Shown piece after piece: positions 10,201 to 20,790 of a DNA stretch of 64,000 bases. How positions within the stretch are numbered: the stretch's first letter is position 1; each line of letters begins with the position of its first letter. The stretch comes from Salvator merianae (Eukaryota; Chordata; Lepidosauria; Squamata; Teiidae), in assembly GCA_003586115.2 (NCBI GenBank), contig QVOM02000126.1, forward strand, positions 10,469,036 through 10,533,035, read 5' to 3'. The position numbers were made by a program, and so were the translations under genes. The notes beneath the pieces are model-generated. The model did not search any database. It worked only from the letters and a program-made list of their open reading frames with translations, and had not been told where the DNA came from.

Positions 10201-10252
10201 TTTGGCCAAGCAAGATATGGATCACTTGATCCATGTGCAGATCCTGCCTAAA

Positions 10253-10458
10253 GGTCCGGCTACACCTAAATTTGAATCCATTTTCAATCCAATTTCAGAG
10301 TGAAAGAACCCACATACTTCAGTAAAGTGACAAGTAGTATTATCAAACTCAGAAAACCTACCCTTGGGTTAGGTAATGTGGAAAGTAAGCATCTGGTTAC
10401 TCTGTTGATGCATTAACTCACACTGAAGGTGGATTGAAACTTAGGTCTAGCTGGGCCC
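10253..10458. mobile_element. 220-bp MITE ('ACACCTAAGTTTTAATCC' family)
   Basis: Starts GGTCCGGCTACACCTAAA and ends TTAGGTCTAGCTGGGCCC, inverted. The interior 'agtgaaagaaccca...gtaaagtgac' is shared with 53569-53790 and 54081-54301. No coding capacity. Confidence 0.72.
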
Positions 10459-10505
10459 TAAAATTTACCCAAATTAATCAGTAGAGCCAAGGGTGTGGAG
10501 ATTTT

Positions 10506-10697
10506 GGCTGCATCCACACATATGTAAAAAAAGTAGCTCAAAAGTGGCTCAAAGGTGGTAGCACGTCCTTGTCCTATCTCTCATCCACAGTTAAGGGCAG
10601 CAAATGCACTTATACCTTTAATGTGGATTAGAAGTGGGTTGGGAACACCAGCTATGACCATTAAGTCTCTTTGTCTATTTACTACACATGGATGCAG
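10506..10697. mobile_element. Small fold-back MITE (GGCTGCATCCACACAT termini)
   Basis: The left end TGGCTGCATCCACACATAT and right end 'acacatggatgcagccttag' are inverted copies of each other, about 190 bp apart. A diverged relative may occur near 63184-63375. Superfamily not determined. Confidence 0.55.
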
Positions 10698-10799
10698 CCT
10701 TAGGATTTCACATTTAAGTATCTGTATGCCCATATGTTTCTCCTCCACATACTACATTAGATGCTGAACAGAAAGAGGGAAAAGGATTCAAAGGATGTG

Positions 10800-11785
10800 A
10801 TAAAACACAGTAAAAGGACCACCCCTGGGGCAAATTTGAGATTCAAAGGACATACATAAAATATCAAGAAATGATTTACCATGTCCCCTAGCCTCTGATT
10901 CTGTGCCCCTGTCCCAGAAGGAATTCATCACTCTCAGGGCAACTTACTGATTCGGAAGCTATGGAACTTCCTGTAGTTGCTACGGCTATGGCCAGCCAAC
11001 CAATCAGGGCAATGGAAGCCCAGGCCAATGGTGGCCAATGAGTGGCGAGCACAAAAGGTGAAGATGAAGAAGAAAAGTGAGGTAGGAGGTGTTTAGGTGC
11101 TAATTTTTTTAACCGTGTGACACACTTTTTCTGTGTCCACAGATGGGGTGATCCTTTGAAAATGGTCACCCAAAATGGTTGTCCCAAAACAGCGCTGTGT
11201 GATTGCACCCAAAGCTTAGCAACAGATGTCTTTGAATGTAAAAGAATTGTTGGACTACAATTCCCATCGGCCCTAGCCAGCATTACTGCTTGGGTTTACA
11301 ATCAGTCCCAGCTACTGTGGCCATTTTAGAGGGCTGCTCCTATCAGATCTCGCAAGGCTACTTTGGACGACAACTTTTGCTGTCATCACATAAGGATGAG
11401 CCAACAAGTCATTTGTGTTCAGATGCACCATTTCTTAAAACAAACTATTAATACTTGTGTTTAATTTTCAGGTCCCTGAGAATTTTGAGCAACTTGTTTC
11501 ACATTGCAGCACCCAAACCTTTAAACGCTACATACAGGAGTGTAGCTAGGATGGATACGATGGGCTTCTGACAAAGAAAGCAAAATGGGCCCCTCATTCT
11601 AGACAGGTTAAGGCCCAGAACACCAAACTCAGCAACTAATCAAATGCTCCAGAAGGACCTCCCTTTGCTTCCTGAGTCCCCAGTGAAAAATGAGGCTCAC
11701 TCAATCATAATCATGCCCCTAACCAAGAATGGCTCAGTGGATACAACTGGATTTGTCTGATGCCTGCCCGAGTCCACTCTTAGGA
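10800..11785. other. Mostly unrecognised; one ancient repeat word
   Basis: At 11246-11282 the text 'ttggactacaattcccatc' followed by 'ggccctagccagcat' belongs to a common old vertebrate repeat motif also seen at 50150-51570. The remainder is not recognised. Confidence 0.35.
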
Positions 11786-11862
11786 CCTGTTTGCACTTTG
11801 CACTAGTGGGTGTCCAAGACACTCGCTAGCAAAGTGCTTCTGCACTTTGTGGAGGCCCTCAT
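11784..11862 (+). mobile_element. MITE fragment, GGGCCTGTTCGCACTT family left end
   Basis: GGACCTGTTTGCACTTTGC followed by 'actagtgggtgtccaagac' matches the left end at 17684-17735 very closely. Only the terminal ~75 bp are recognisable before sequence identity is lost. Confidence 0.65.
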
Positions 11863-12117
11863 GACAAAATGCACCCCTCACTCTCATGTTCCTTAATAAA
11901 GGCCGCGGTCACTCTTTTACGTTTTAGTCCGTCCCTGAGACGGACAGGGAACAGAGGCCATTGTGGGCCTCCTCCAGCCTGGTCACACTTACCGTGCCGC
12001 CGCCATCGCTGTCATCTGAGCCCTCATGGTAAAAGGTAAGCTGGGTCAAGGGGCTTGGGGAGCGGCAGGAGGTGGCAGGAAGAATTGGGGGGGAACTGGG
12101 GGCGGGAAGTGGCTGCA

Positions 12118-12391
12118 NNNNNNNNNNNNNNNNNNNNNNNNNNNNNNNNNNNNNNNNNNNNNNNNNNNNNNNNNNNNNNNNNNNNNNNNNNNNNNNNNNN
12201 NNNNNNNNNNNNNNNNNNNNNNNNNNNNNNNNNNNNNNNNNNNNNNNNNNNNNNNNNNNNNNNNNNNNNNNNNNNNNNNNNNNNNNNNNNNNNNNNNNNN
12301 NNNNNNNNNNNNNNNNNNNNNNNNNNNNNNNNNNNNNNNNNNNNNNNNNNNNNNNNNNNNNNNNNNNNNNNNNNNNNNNNNNNNNNNNNNN
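12118..12391. other. Assembly gap (N run)
   Basis: A run of 274 N. The left flank is G-rich (gggggg and related runs at 12051-12115), a common reason for assembly failure. Protein frames through it are meaningless. Confidence 0.99.
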
Positions 12392-13525
12392 AATTTAGGA
12401 TGATCCCATTCCAAGCAGGAAAGTCCTTGGAAAAACCAGGAATGCAATTTTAACATCTGGTTTCCGAGGGCGTAAGCCTACCTCTATCTTAAAAACAAAT
12501 GACGCGTGACTGCTGCCAGAGAGTCCCCTTGTGAGCTCTAATTCTGAGAAATACAGGCCCATTCCACATGTCTTAATCCCGTCCTTGTGCAGGGTTCACA
12601 GACAAGCGGCAGTGTGCTACGATTGGCTGCCAAAGTGACAAAGCAGGCAGAGTAAAATGCTGCTTCCGGGACACTGGGACTGAAACTCTTCCCACCAGGC
12701 CCTGGTTTGCATTCTACGACTCTTCTCTGTTTCAGGATATTCTTCGTATCTCCATATCTCCCCAAGGACATTAAGGTTTCTGCACCAGTACCTTTCACGC
12801 CAGCAATAAGTCTCCAGTTCCACGAACCATGGCGCCTTAGCTGGCAGCTTTTGAACAAGGAATGTGTCCTAAATTATAAGCACCTCCTTGATGTTTTCGG
12901 GTCTGGAGGGACTGGAGTCTTCAAGAACATTATCTGCATTGATCTCAGCTTCAAAGTCAACTTTTAAATAACTTTTGTGGGGGGGGGGCTCTTGTTTCAA
13001 GGGGGAGTGGAAACAACAGCATCGATTTCCTGCATCTGAAGGTTAAAACTAACAGGACAAAGAGCGAACCGCAAAACTTCAAGTCAGTACTTGAACCTCC
13101 GGTTTGAGGATTTTTGCTCTGCCCTCTGCAGACAAGTGGTGCATGTATAAGTATCCACAGAAACAACGCAAAGGAAACGCTTTCTGCAGAATTGCTCTGT
13201 AATTATGGCTCCCTTCCAAGAAGCACAGGAATCAGGACACAGAAGCCACTCTGACATATTTTGAAGCCTCAGATGCCTTTCAAGAAGCTTTGCTGTTATT
13301 ATGGTTTTCAATAATTGCTTCTTATGATCATTAGTTTATTTTAACACTGGTAAGTGTATAATTCCACAAAGTTCTGCCTGACTGCCTGCCTCTTTGCCAA
13401 TTCATTAGCAGAATAGAATGTTGATAGGTTTATTGATTTAGGGTACATCTACAAAGGATAAATAATCTGACCTTCTGCCCACCATGCCAATGGTTTGTCC
13501 AAATGTCCCAAGAGGAAGGTGAGCA
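12392..13525. other. No recognised feature
   Basis: Several short frames but no recognisable domain. Possibly unique intronic or intergenic sequence. Confidence 0.4.
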
Positions 13526-14269
13526 TGAGGGATGTGCCCAACTGCAGCACAAATGGCAGTAGAGGCCCAGGACTGTCACGTGCTTTACCTAACAGTCCCA
13601 GCTCTCTTCAACACCTTTACATTACTCTCAAGGAGTCCCAGATGTGTGGGGAACTTACCTCTTTCCTAATGTGTGGTTGCTGCCATTATAGTTCCCTCTG
13701 GGTGAAGCTGTGGTGCACATTGGCACGCGTGTGTGCAACATCATCTCACATGGATAGAGAGTTTCAGTGCATGTCTCTGCATGTGCAACATAAGAACATA
13801 AGAGGATCCCTGCTGGATCAGGCCACAGCCCATCTAGTCCAGCATCCTGTCTCATGCAGTGACCCACTGATTGTTTTGGGGCATTTTCAAGCAGAAGACC
13901 AATGCAAAACATTCACCTGCTCTTGGCTCCCTGCAAATTACCTTTAGAGGCATCCTGCATGTCTCTCCAGCCTGAAGGCAGTACCTAGGCATCCATTCTA
14001 GTGGCCATTGATACACCTGTCCTCCATGAATCTATCTAGCCCTTGCCATGTGTATGCATGATAACGTTGCCAACATGCACCAGTGCTCAGCACAGATGGG
14101 ACCCTGCCCACAGATGGGGCTACAATGGCAATGGCTACTGAGAACCAGTCAACTTCCCCACGCCCCTGGGACTCCTTGCAAGTCGCATAATGGTGCTGAG
14201 GAGAGTCAGGACTGTCAGGTAAAGCACCAGACAGTCCTGAGCCCCTACTACAGTTTGACACATTCCTAG
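13526..14269. mobile_element. MITE with AGGACTGTCA arms, split by a CR1
   Basis: The left arm (GCCCAGGACTGTCACGTGC, CTTTACCTAACAGTCC) and right arm (GGACTGTCAGGTAAAGC, ACAGTCCTGAGCCCC) are inverted copies. The same element without the CR1 is found at about 52415-52762, sharing 'acctctttcct' and 'ccctc(t/c)gggtgaagctg'-type words. A CR1 3' end occupies 13789-14035 inside it. Confidence 0.65.
13789..14035 (-). mobile_element. CR1 3' end inserted in a MITE
   Basis: Begins ATAAGAACATAAGAGG and carries the standard CR1 3' UTR plus a few bases of ORF2 ('cctgtcctccatgaatctat'). The insertion splits the MITE 13526-14269. Confidence 0.85.
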
Positions 14270-14430
14270 TGAGCACACTGTTCCTTTCTGAAGCCAAAAA
14301 GGAAGCTTCAGAAAGAAGGGGTGATCTTGGCACAAAATGACAAATTATGATTGCTTAGAGAAAGAAAGTTAGTTTTATTTGGAACCCTTACTGATTTTCT
14401 GAGTCAGAAAAAAATATGATATATTGATTT

Positions 14431-14632
14431 CAGCGGCGGCCAGCAGCTTTAAGCCTTGGTGTTTGCGTCCCGCACAAAGCACACCATGGCCGTTCGTGGG
14501 GCCTCCAGGCCTCTGTACTGCTTCAGCAGGTCGCTGCTGAGGCAGTACAGAGGCCCAGAGGCCCCACAAAAGCCATGGCGCACTTTGCGTGGGGCACAAA
14601 CACCAAGGTCCTAAAGCCACCGGCCACTGCTG
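14431..14632. mobile_element. Fold-back hAT MITE, copy 4
   Basis: Begins CAGCGGCGGCCAGCAG and ends GGCCACTGCTG. The arms are complementary around 14530. Flanked by a perfect 8-bp TSD ATTGATTT (14423-14430 and 14633-14640). Confidence 0.9.
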
Positions 14633-14727
14633 ATTGATTTTGGGATTTGGTGATCAGTAAGTCTGAATTACCAAAAGAAGTGAAGCAGTTGTAATACTTA
14701 GGGGGGAGCATGAAAATGTGTATGTAT

Positions 14728-14772
<45 letters not shown>
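14728..14772. repeat. Compound (CA)n(TA)n microsatellite
   Basis: About twelve CA/AC units followed directly by about ten TA units. It abuts the 5' boundary of the solo LTR and obscures it. Confidence 0.95.
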
Positions 14773-15262
14773 ATCATCAATAGAAAACAGCCCCAGACAG
14801 AGGGAGTATTGGACAGAAGGAAGAATTAAAGCAGAAGGGGCCAAGAGGCCGTGGACAAGGCACAGGAGAAGGATGCTGGGAAGAGTGGAAGTAGGTAAAA
14901 GGCTGTAGGGAAAGGGCCTTTAAACACACCTCTTGTTCCCTCACAGTTCATTTGCATGGACATGCAATTTATGGGAATGTATATAAAGGGTGGTGATGAA
15001 TGATAATGAACACCAAATGAAGCATATAACAGAAATAGGCAATAGAAGTTAAAACTGTAAGAAGTATGTATCTGTAAAAAGTATAAAAGGTGTAGGATTA
15101 TAATAATCCCTCGATGCTTGCTTTGTGGCAAAAGCCCCAAGTGTCCTTTATTTGCTGGCAAATAAATTTCTTACCTTCACCTTGGAGGAAGTGTGTTTTG
15201 GGGATGCATTTGCTCCAGGCAGCAGAGCTGTATATCTGCTTTTTTGATTTATAGGCATAACA
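14768..15262 (+). mobile_element. Solo LTR of an endogenous retroelement, copy A
   Basis: Colinear with 39947-40428: shared landmarks are 'ggacagaaggaagaattaaa', 'cagttcatttgcatggacat', a TATA box TATAAAA (15082-15088), a polyadenylation signal AATAAA (15161-15166) and the 3' end GGCATAACA. The layout TATA, then AATAAA about 75 bp on, then a CA end is typical of an LTR. No gag, pol or env sequence is adjacent, so it is a solo LTR. Its 5' end is blurred by the microsatellite. Confidence 0.75.
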
Positions 15263-15430
15263 ATCACACTTGTGCTGAAGCAGTTGCACTGGTTGCCAGT
15301 TAGCTACCTGGCCAGGTTCAAGTTTGTCTGCTTGCATATATGACCCTGAGCAACTTGGAACCATGGTACCTTAAAGAATGGTTCCCCCACCATGAACCTG
15401 GAAGGGTTCTGAGAGGTCGTGCTGCAGGTT
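15263..15430 (+). mobile_element. L2-like LINE ORF2 C-terminal remnant
   Basis: The plus-strand text 'ctgaagcagttgcactggtt' and what follows translates to an L2-type LHWLP motif, followed by a diverged copy of the ORF2 end. Interrupted upstream by the LTR. Frames are degraded. Confidence 0.55.
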
Positions 15431-15877
15431 CCATAAAATATAGAATATCATCTCATAATGGTACACAGCAGGGTCTTTTCTGTGGTAGCACCAATCTCTG
15501 ATGTTTGTGAGATGCCTCCTGTTATAGCTTTCAGGTGCCTCCCAAAGACATCTCTTCATCCAAGGATACCCTGCATGAATGGCTTTTCTTGCTAATTGAT
15601 CCAATTTTAGTATGTTTGAAATTAATCTATGTTTTCTAAGTATTTTGTTTTTTAAAAAATTAAATAATACATAAATATACCATATAATGTGTCCTCCTGC
15701 AGCTTGCTCCATAAAATATAGAATGTCATCTCATGATGGCCCACAGCAGGGTCTTTTCTGTGGCAGCACCAATCTCTGATGTTTGTGAGATGCCTCCAGT
15801 TATAGCTTTCAGGTGCCTCCTGAAGGCATGTCTCTTCACGCAGGCATTCCCTATATGAATAGTGTTTCTTGCTAATT

Positions 15878-17563
15878 CATAGAATCACAGAATCATAGAG
15901 TTGGAGGGGACCTCCAGGGTCATCGAGTCCAACCCCCTGCTCAATGGAGGATCCACTAAACTATCCCAGACGGATGTCCATCCAGTCTCTCCTTGAAGAC
16001 CTGCAGCGAAGGAGAGCTCACCACCTCCTGTGACAACCTGTTCCATTGACTGATCGCCCTTACGGTCAGAAAGTTTGTTCTAATATCTAGCCTGCATCTA
16101 CTCCCTTGAAGTTTCATCCTATAGTTTCTAGCCCTTCCTTCTTGTGCAAGTGAGAATATGGACAATCCTTCTGTACTGTGACAGCCCTTCAGATACTTGA
16201 AAACAGCTATCATGTCTCCTCTTAGTCTTCTCTTCTGCAGGCTAAACATTCCTAGGTCCTTTAACCGTTCCTCATAGGACATGGTTTGCAGACCGCTCAC
16301 CATTTTGGTCGCCCTTCTCTGAACTTGTTCCAGTTTGTCAATGTCTTTTTTAAACTGGGGTGCCCAGAACTGGACACAATACTCCAGATGAGGTCTGACC
16401 AAGGAAGAGTAAAGAGGGATAATTACTTCTCATGATCTGGACTCTATGCTCCTCTTGATACACCCCAGGATGGTGTTTGCCTTTTTTACAGCTGCATCAT
16501 GATGACTCATGTTTAATCTGTGATCTACTAGTACACCCAGATCCTTTTCACATGTTCAGCGAGATTCCTCCCATTCTGTATTGGATATTGTCATTTTTCT
16601 TACCCAGATGTAAAACTTTGCATTTCTCCCTGTTAAATGTCATTCTGTTAGTTTCAGCCCATTGTTCAAGCTTGTCCAAATCCTTTTGAATCCTCTCCTT
16701 CTCCTCCCTAGTGTTAGCAACCCCTCCTAGCTTTGTGTCGTCTGCAAATTTGATCAGCGTCCCCTCGACTCCTTCATCCAGATCATTTATAAAAATGTTG
16801 AACAGCACCGGGCCCAAGACAGAGCCTAGCGGTACCCCACTCGAGACAGTCTTCCAATCGGATGTGAAGCCATTTATGACCACTCTTTGAGTACGATCAC
16901 TGAGCCAGTTTATGAATCCACCTAACAGTTGTCCTGTCAATCCCATATTTGATCATTTTTTCAATAAGTATAATATGAGACACCTTGTCAAATGCTTTGC
17001 TAAAGTCAAGATATATTATGTCCACGGCATTTCCTTGATCAATCCATCCAGTAATTTTGTCGTAAAAGGAAATGAGATTAGTCTGGCATGACTTGCTTGT
17101 TACAAATCCATGTTGGCTTTGGTTAATTACTGCATTCCCATCCAAGTGCTCCCATATATGCTGTTTAATGATTTGTTCAAATATCTTGCCTGGTATTGAA
17201 GTCAGGCTCACAGGCCTGTAGTTGCCTGGGTCAGCCTTCTTTCCTTTTTTAAAGATAGGGCCAACATTTGCCCTTCTCCAATCTTCTGGGACTTCTCCTG
17301 TTTTCCATGAGTTCTCAAATATCACGGAGAGTGGTTCAGCAATTATATCAGCTAATTCCTTCAGCACCCTAGGATGTAATTCATCTGGGCCTGGAGACCT
17401 GAATACATTTAAGTTAGCTAAGTGTTCCCTCACCGTCTCCTTGTCCATACAGAGCCTTGATTCTCTTATTCCCTCAACAGCACAGTGAAGGCCAACTGAT
17501 GTTTCATTTCTTTTCTGAGAGAAGGCAGATACAAAATAGGAGTTCAGAAGTTCTGCCTTCTCA
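15878..17563 (-). mobile_element. CR1 LINE (ATTCTATG-tail subfamily), 5'-truncated
   Basis: About 1.69 kb on the minus strand. The 3' UTR is at the left end ('agaatcacagaatcatagag', reversed ATTCTATG-type repeats). ORF2 then extends to the KAELLNSYF region at about 17560, where it is truncated; the endonuclease half is missing. A short AATT (15874-15877 and 17564-17567) flanks it, matching the uninterrupted sequence in the sister duplication unit. The rest of the tandem duplication on both sides proves insertion into one unit. Confidence 0.92.
15953..17563 (-). pseudogene. CR1 ORF2 reverse transcriptase (broken)
   Basis: The reverse-transcriptase domain is readable in pieces. 16897-17560 holds the fingers/palm with 'NYRPVSLTSIPGKIFEQII' and motif A 'DFSKAFD'. 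16548-16946 holds motif B 'SGVPLGSVLGPVLFNIFIND' and motif C 'FADD'. 15956-16402 holds the C-terminal region starting '[13 protein letters not shown]'. A frameshift near 16920 separates the first two pieces, and a further break with stops near 16405-16550 separates the last two. The N-terminal ~48 residues of the 278-aa frame (beyond 17563) are translated flanking DNA, not CR1. The family enzyme performs target-primed reverse transcription. This copy is not functional. Confidence 0.9.
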
Positions 17564-17683
17564 AATTGATCCAATTTTAGTATGTTTGAAATTAATCTAT
17601 GCTTTCTGAGTGTTTTGTTTTTTAACAAATTAAATAATACGTAAATATACTGTATAACATGTCCTCCTGCAACTTGTAACCTA

Positions 17684-18659
17684 GGACCTGTTTGCACTTG
17701 AGTGCTAGTGAGTGTCCCGGCACTCACTAGCACAGTGCAACCACATTTTGCTTAAGCTCAAGGGTTTGGAAAGGCTAAGCTGTGGACAACTAAATTGTTG
17801 TCCGCAGTTGTACTGGGAGCGACTGGACTGCTCCCAGTACGCATCATTTGCACCTACAGGGCGCAAACGCTGCAGGCTGTGACACGGTGCGGCTGCGCAG
17901 TCATGCACCATGTCAACAGTCACCATGACAGTGGCCAGAAGTTTCTGCAACCACGTCATGGACGACAGCCAGCATTCACACTGCAAGTGCTGGCAGCCTG
18001 GTTCCGGGCTGTTCCAACCCTCACAGTGCGGATGGCTGCTGCACAGAATGGATTCTACCAGAATGATCGAGAAGCTAGAACACCTTCCTCATGAAATCAG
18101 GCTGCAATGTCTCGGCTTCTTCAGCCTTGAATGACAGCATTTAAGAGGAGACCTGATCAAAGTATAGAAAATCATGCAAGGTATGGAAAAGGTAGAGAAA
18201 AATTATTTTCTCTGTTGTACAACACCAGGGCCAAGGGGCACTCTCTGAAGCTGATGGACAGGAGAATTAGGACCGACATGGGGAAGGATTTTTTCACTCA
18301 GAGGGTCATCGGTCTATGGAATTGACTACCAGGAGAGGTAGAGACAACAATCAACCTGGACAGCTTTAAGAAGGGATTGGACAGATTCATGGAGGTCAGG
18401 TGTATCAAAGGCTACTAGAATGGATGCTCAGGTACTGTCTCCAGGTTGGAGAGACAGGCAGGATGCCTCTAAAGGCCATTTGCAGGGAGTCAAGAGCAGG
18501 TGAAGGTTTTGCCTTTCTCTTCTGCTTGAGTTGCCCAGAAGCAATTGGTGGGCTGCTGTGTGAAAGAGGCTGCTGGACTAGATGTGCTGTGGCCTGATCC
18601 AGCAAGGCTCCTTTTATGATCATATGTTCTTAAGAAGCTGGAAGGTGCAAACAGGCCCC
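17684..18659. mobile_element. MITE, GGGCCTGTTCGCACTT family, split by a CR1
   Basis: Left end GGACCTGTTTGCACTTG, right end AAGGTGCAAACAGGCCCC. Contains fold-back words such as 'gtactgggagcga' / 'tgctcccagtac'. The element without its CR1 (18081-18632) would be about 420 bp, like the member at 62521-62981, with which it shares 'actgggagc..ctggactgctccc'. Confidence 0.8.
18081..18632 (+). mobile_element. CR1 3' end with ORF2 C-terminus, inserted in a MITE
   Basis: Flanked by an 11-bp duplication with one mismatch, AGAAGCTAGAA (18070-18080) and AGAAGCTGGAA (18633-18643). The 5' part encodes the CR1 ORF2 C-terminus (frame 18131-18325, 'FTQRVIGLWN'). The 3' part is the standard UTR with a diverged TTATG(A)TCATATGTTCTTA tail. 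Dead copy. Confidence 0.9.
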
Positions 18660-18926
18660 TAGAGTAATATATCAAAAACCTGTCATAGCAATTCTTGGCA
18701 TGATTCTTGGGCTTAGGGGCAGCTCTTTTTGCTTTTTTCTCTCCAGTCCTTTGAGAGCCCTTGAAATTCACAGGCTACCGGATGATGGATGAAAGAAACA
18801 CTCTTATTACCAATAAGAACACGTGTTTTTTTGTCTTCTAGGTGCTTGTTCAGGTCTTGCAATTTTCAGGTTCGTTATCTTAAAGACAACCCTGATACAG
18901 TACTTTGAATTTACATTATATCCTTG

Positions 18927-18928
<2 letters not shown>

Positions 18929-18966
<38 letters not shown>
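18929..18966. repeat. (TA)n microsatellite
   Basis: About 19 consecutive TA units. Confidence 0.97.
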
Positions 18967-18970
<4 letters not shown>

Positions 18971-19655
18971 CTTGAATGATAACAGGGAGACGGGAGCTGA
19001 GATTTTGCAGCTGGAGCTCCATAGAAAAACTGGGGTCCCTGCTCCTCCTGCTGGTGGAATGTTCACATGTATTAACAGCTACACAAGTCGAACCAGAATA
19101 TATATGGTTTCCTGCAAAGCAGGTAGGTGGGTCGGATGCTAACCAGGAGCCCTTCTTCTCTACTGCAAAGGGACACTTTAAGGAGCTGATGCTCAGGAAA
19201 AGGAACAAAAAGGGATGGCTGGTTTTCCCTATAGATAACTCACACCGAGATCCCAGAGCTGAGGTCAGTCACTTAATCCTTATTCCCTCCCCAACTCGCC
19301 ACTTAACACTCAGTCCACATTTTGTTGTGACTCCGGAGTCACTCCAGTATCACAGCATCGTGGTAACTGACTCTCTGCACAAACACATCCAGATTTTAAT
19401 TTTATTTAAATTACACCAGTTATATCTGAATTCAAATCTAGGCATAGCAGGTAATTTTCAAGCAGATTTATGTCATTTAGCCCTCCTTTCGGCCACGTAA
19501 TGAATGTGCATGCGCATGGTTCTTGGAAGACTGGGGAAATCTCAGCAAAAGGATTTTCAGATAAACCAGGCACAGCAGCCTTCTTTCCACCTTGATTTTC
19601 TAGGCGCTGGATTCCGCAGGCAAAGGACAAATGTTTCCTTCTTATGTTTTCTTTT
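18967..19655. other. No recognised feature
   Basis: A 174-aa plus-strand frame (18976-19500) begins next to the microsatellite but shows no domain, and its 5' part has no promoter or splice evidence. Treated as non-coding. Confidence 0.4.
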
Positions 19656-20346
19656 AAGAACACAAAAAGGGCCCCACTGGATTGGACCAATGGCCCATCT
19701 AGACCAGCAGCCTGCTCACACAGTGACCAACCAGGTGCACAGTTAAGCCCACCAGCAGAACAGGAGCACACAGCTTGCTCTACCTGCAGTCTCCCAACTG
19801 CTGGTCTTCGGAGGCATTAGAGCATAAGAGGCACCCCACTGGATCAGGCTCATGGCCCATCTAGTCCAGCAGTCTGTTCTCAAAGTGCCAGCCAGCTGCA
19901 AAAGGAATCCCACCAGCAGGACACAAGCATACAGCTTGCCCTACTGTATGGCTCTGCCGTGGAGCACGTGGTTGGCAGTGCGCTCACAGGGGCCTTCAGT
20001 GGAGGCAGCAGCTCGGAGCCAGCAAAACCTGCAAGTGGGGCTGTCCAGGAGGCCAGACAGCAACTGGCCTTCAAAGGCATAAGAACATAAAAAGTGCCCC
20101 ACTGGATCAGACCGATGGCCCATCTGGTCCAGCCATCTGGTCCAGCCATTCTCACAATGGCCAGCCAGGTACACCAACAGCCCGCCAGCAGGACACAAAC
20201 ACACAGATTGCACTGCTCACAGTCTCCCAACAATTAGTTTTCAGTGGTAAACAGGCTCTCATTACAGAGGCATTCATCCTGTCATCGGAGCTAATACCCA
20301 TTGATTGCCTGACTTCCAAAAATGCATCCAGCCCCTTTTTAAAACC
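19656..20346 (-). mobile_element. Head-to-tail array of three CR1 3' ends (third subfamily)
   Basis: Three successive starts of the reversed tail plus 'ccccactggat' signature: 19656 (AAGAACACAAAAAGGGCCCC), 19820 (AGAGCATAAGAGGCACCCC) and 20082 (ATAAGAACATAAAAAGTGCC). Each is followed by the UTR words 'ccagcagga(a/c)ac' and 'agtctcccaac'. The last extends into ORF2 coding sequence near 20290-20346. Plus-strand relatives form the array 45580-46022. Confidence 0.8.
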
Positions 20347-20354
20347 CTCTGTCC

Positions 20355-20596
20355 CAGTGGCGTAGCAAGGGGGGCAGGGGGGCGGTCCGCCCCGGGCGGC
20401 GCATTGTCCCGGGCGGCCCATGGAGCCAGGGCCCCACACGCCGGCGCGCTCGCTCGCCACGCACGCACGCCGGCGCGCACGCTCGCCACTCACGCACGCC
20501 AGCACACTCGCTCGCCCCGCACGGACGCACGCTGGCGCGCTCGCCCCGCCCACTGCCACTTCGCCCCGGGCGGCAAAACTGTTAGCTATGCCGCTG
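20355..20596. mobile_element. hAT MITE (CAGNGGCGTAGC termini), 242 bp
   Basis: Left end CAGTGGCGTAGCAAGG, right end GTTAGCTATGCCGCTG. Flanked by an 8-bp duplication with one mismatch (CTCTGTCC 20347-20354, CTCTGACC 20597-20604). Inside, CGCCCCGGGCGGC occurs near both ends and the middle holds CGCACGCACGCCGGCGCGC-type tandem words. Relative of 6433-6931. Confidence 0.9.
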
Positions 20597-20602
20597 CTCT
20601 GA

Positions 20603-20790
20603 CCACACAGGGAGGGGAATTTGGTGAGGAGTGGAGAGAGAAAGGTACTTTTTCCCCCTGCCAAGCATGGGAAAAATGAGAACACGCAACTCTGACTTAG
20701 TCCGTGTTATAATACAAACGTAGGAACGATTGGAACACGTACTCGATTCGCATTCCCCCGATACAGATTATTCCTACAAAGTCCGACTCC
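20603..20790 (+). mobile_element. Fragment of the 1.4-kb interspersed element
   Basis: Matches the right end of 58059-59438: 'accacacagggaggggaatt', 'gcatgggaaaaatgag' and 'ggaacacgtact' align in order to 59236-59390. Everything left of it is missing. Confidence 0.75.

Larger units (their letters stand above)
15431..17680. repeat. 278-282 bp tandem duplication, second unit split by a CR1
   Basis: Unit 1 is 15431-15708. Unit 2 begins at 15709 with the same 'ccataaaatatagaat', runs to 15877, is interrupted by the CR1, and resumes at 17564 to about 17676. Both share 'gggtcttttctgtgg', 'caatctctgatgtttgtgag' and 'tagtatgtttgaaattaatc'. The CR1 therefore arrived after the duplication. Confidence 0.85.

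Noticed and set aside
12026..12456. Open frames through the N run
   Set aside because: They consist mostly of unknown residues across an assembly gap.
14768..15262. Full endogenous retrovirus around the LTR copies
   Set aside because: No gag, pol or env-like frames lie between or beside the two LTRs, which are 25 kb apart in separate repeat contexts.
17564..17733. N-terminal part of the 278-aa reverse-transcriptase frame as CR1 protein
   Set aside because: This part lies beyond the CR1 insertion boundary, in the duplicated flank and the neighbouring MITE.
18976..19500. 174-aa plus-strand frame
   Set aside because: No recognisable domain, no splice or promoter context, and it starts next to a TA microsatellite.
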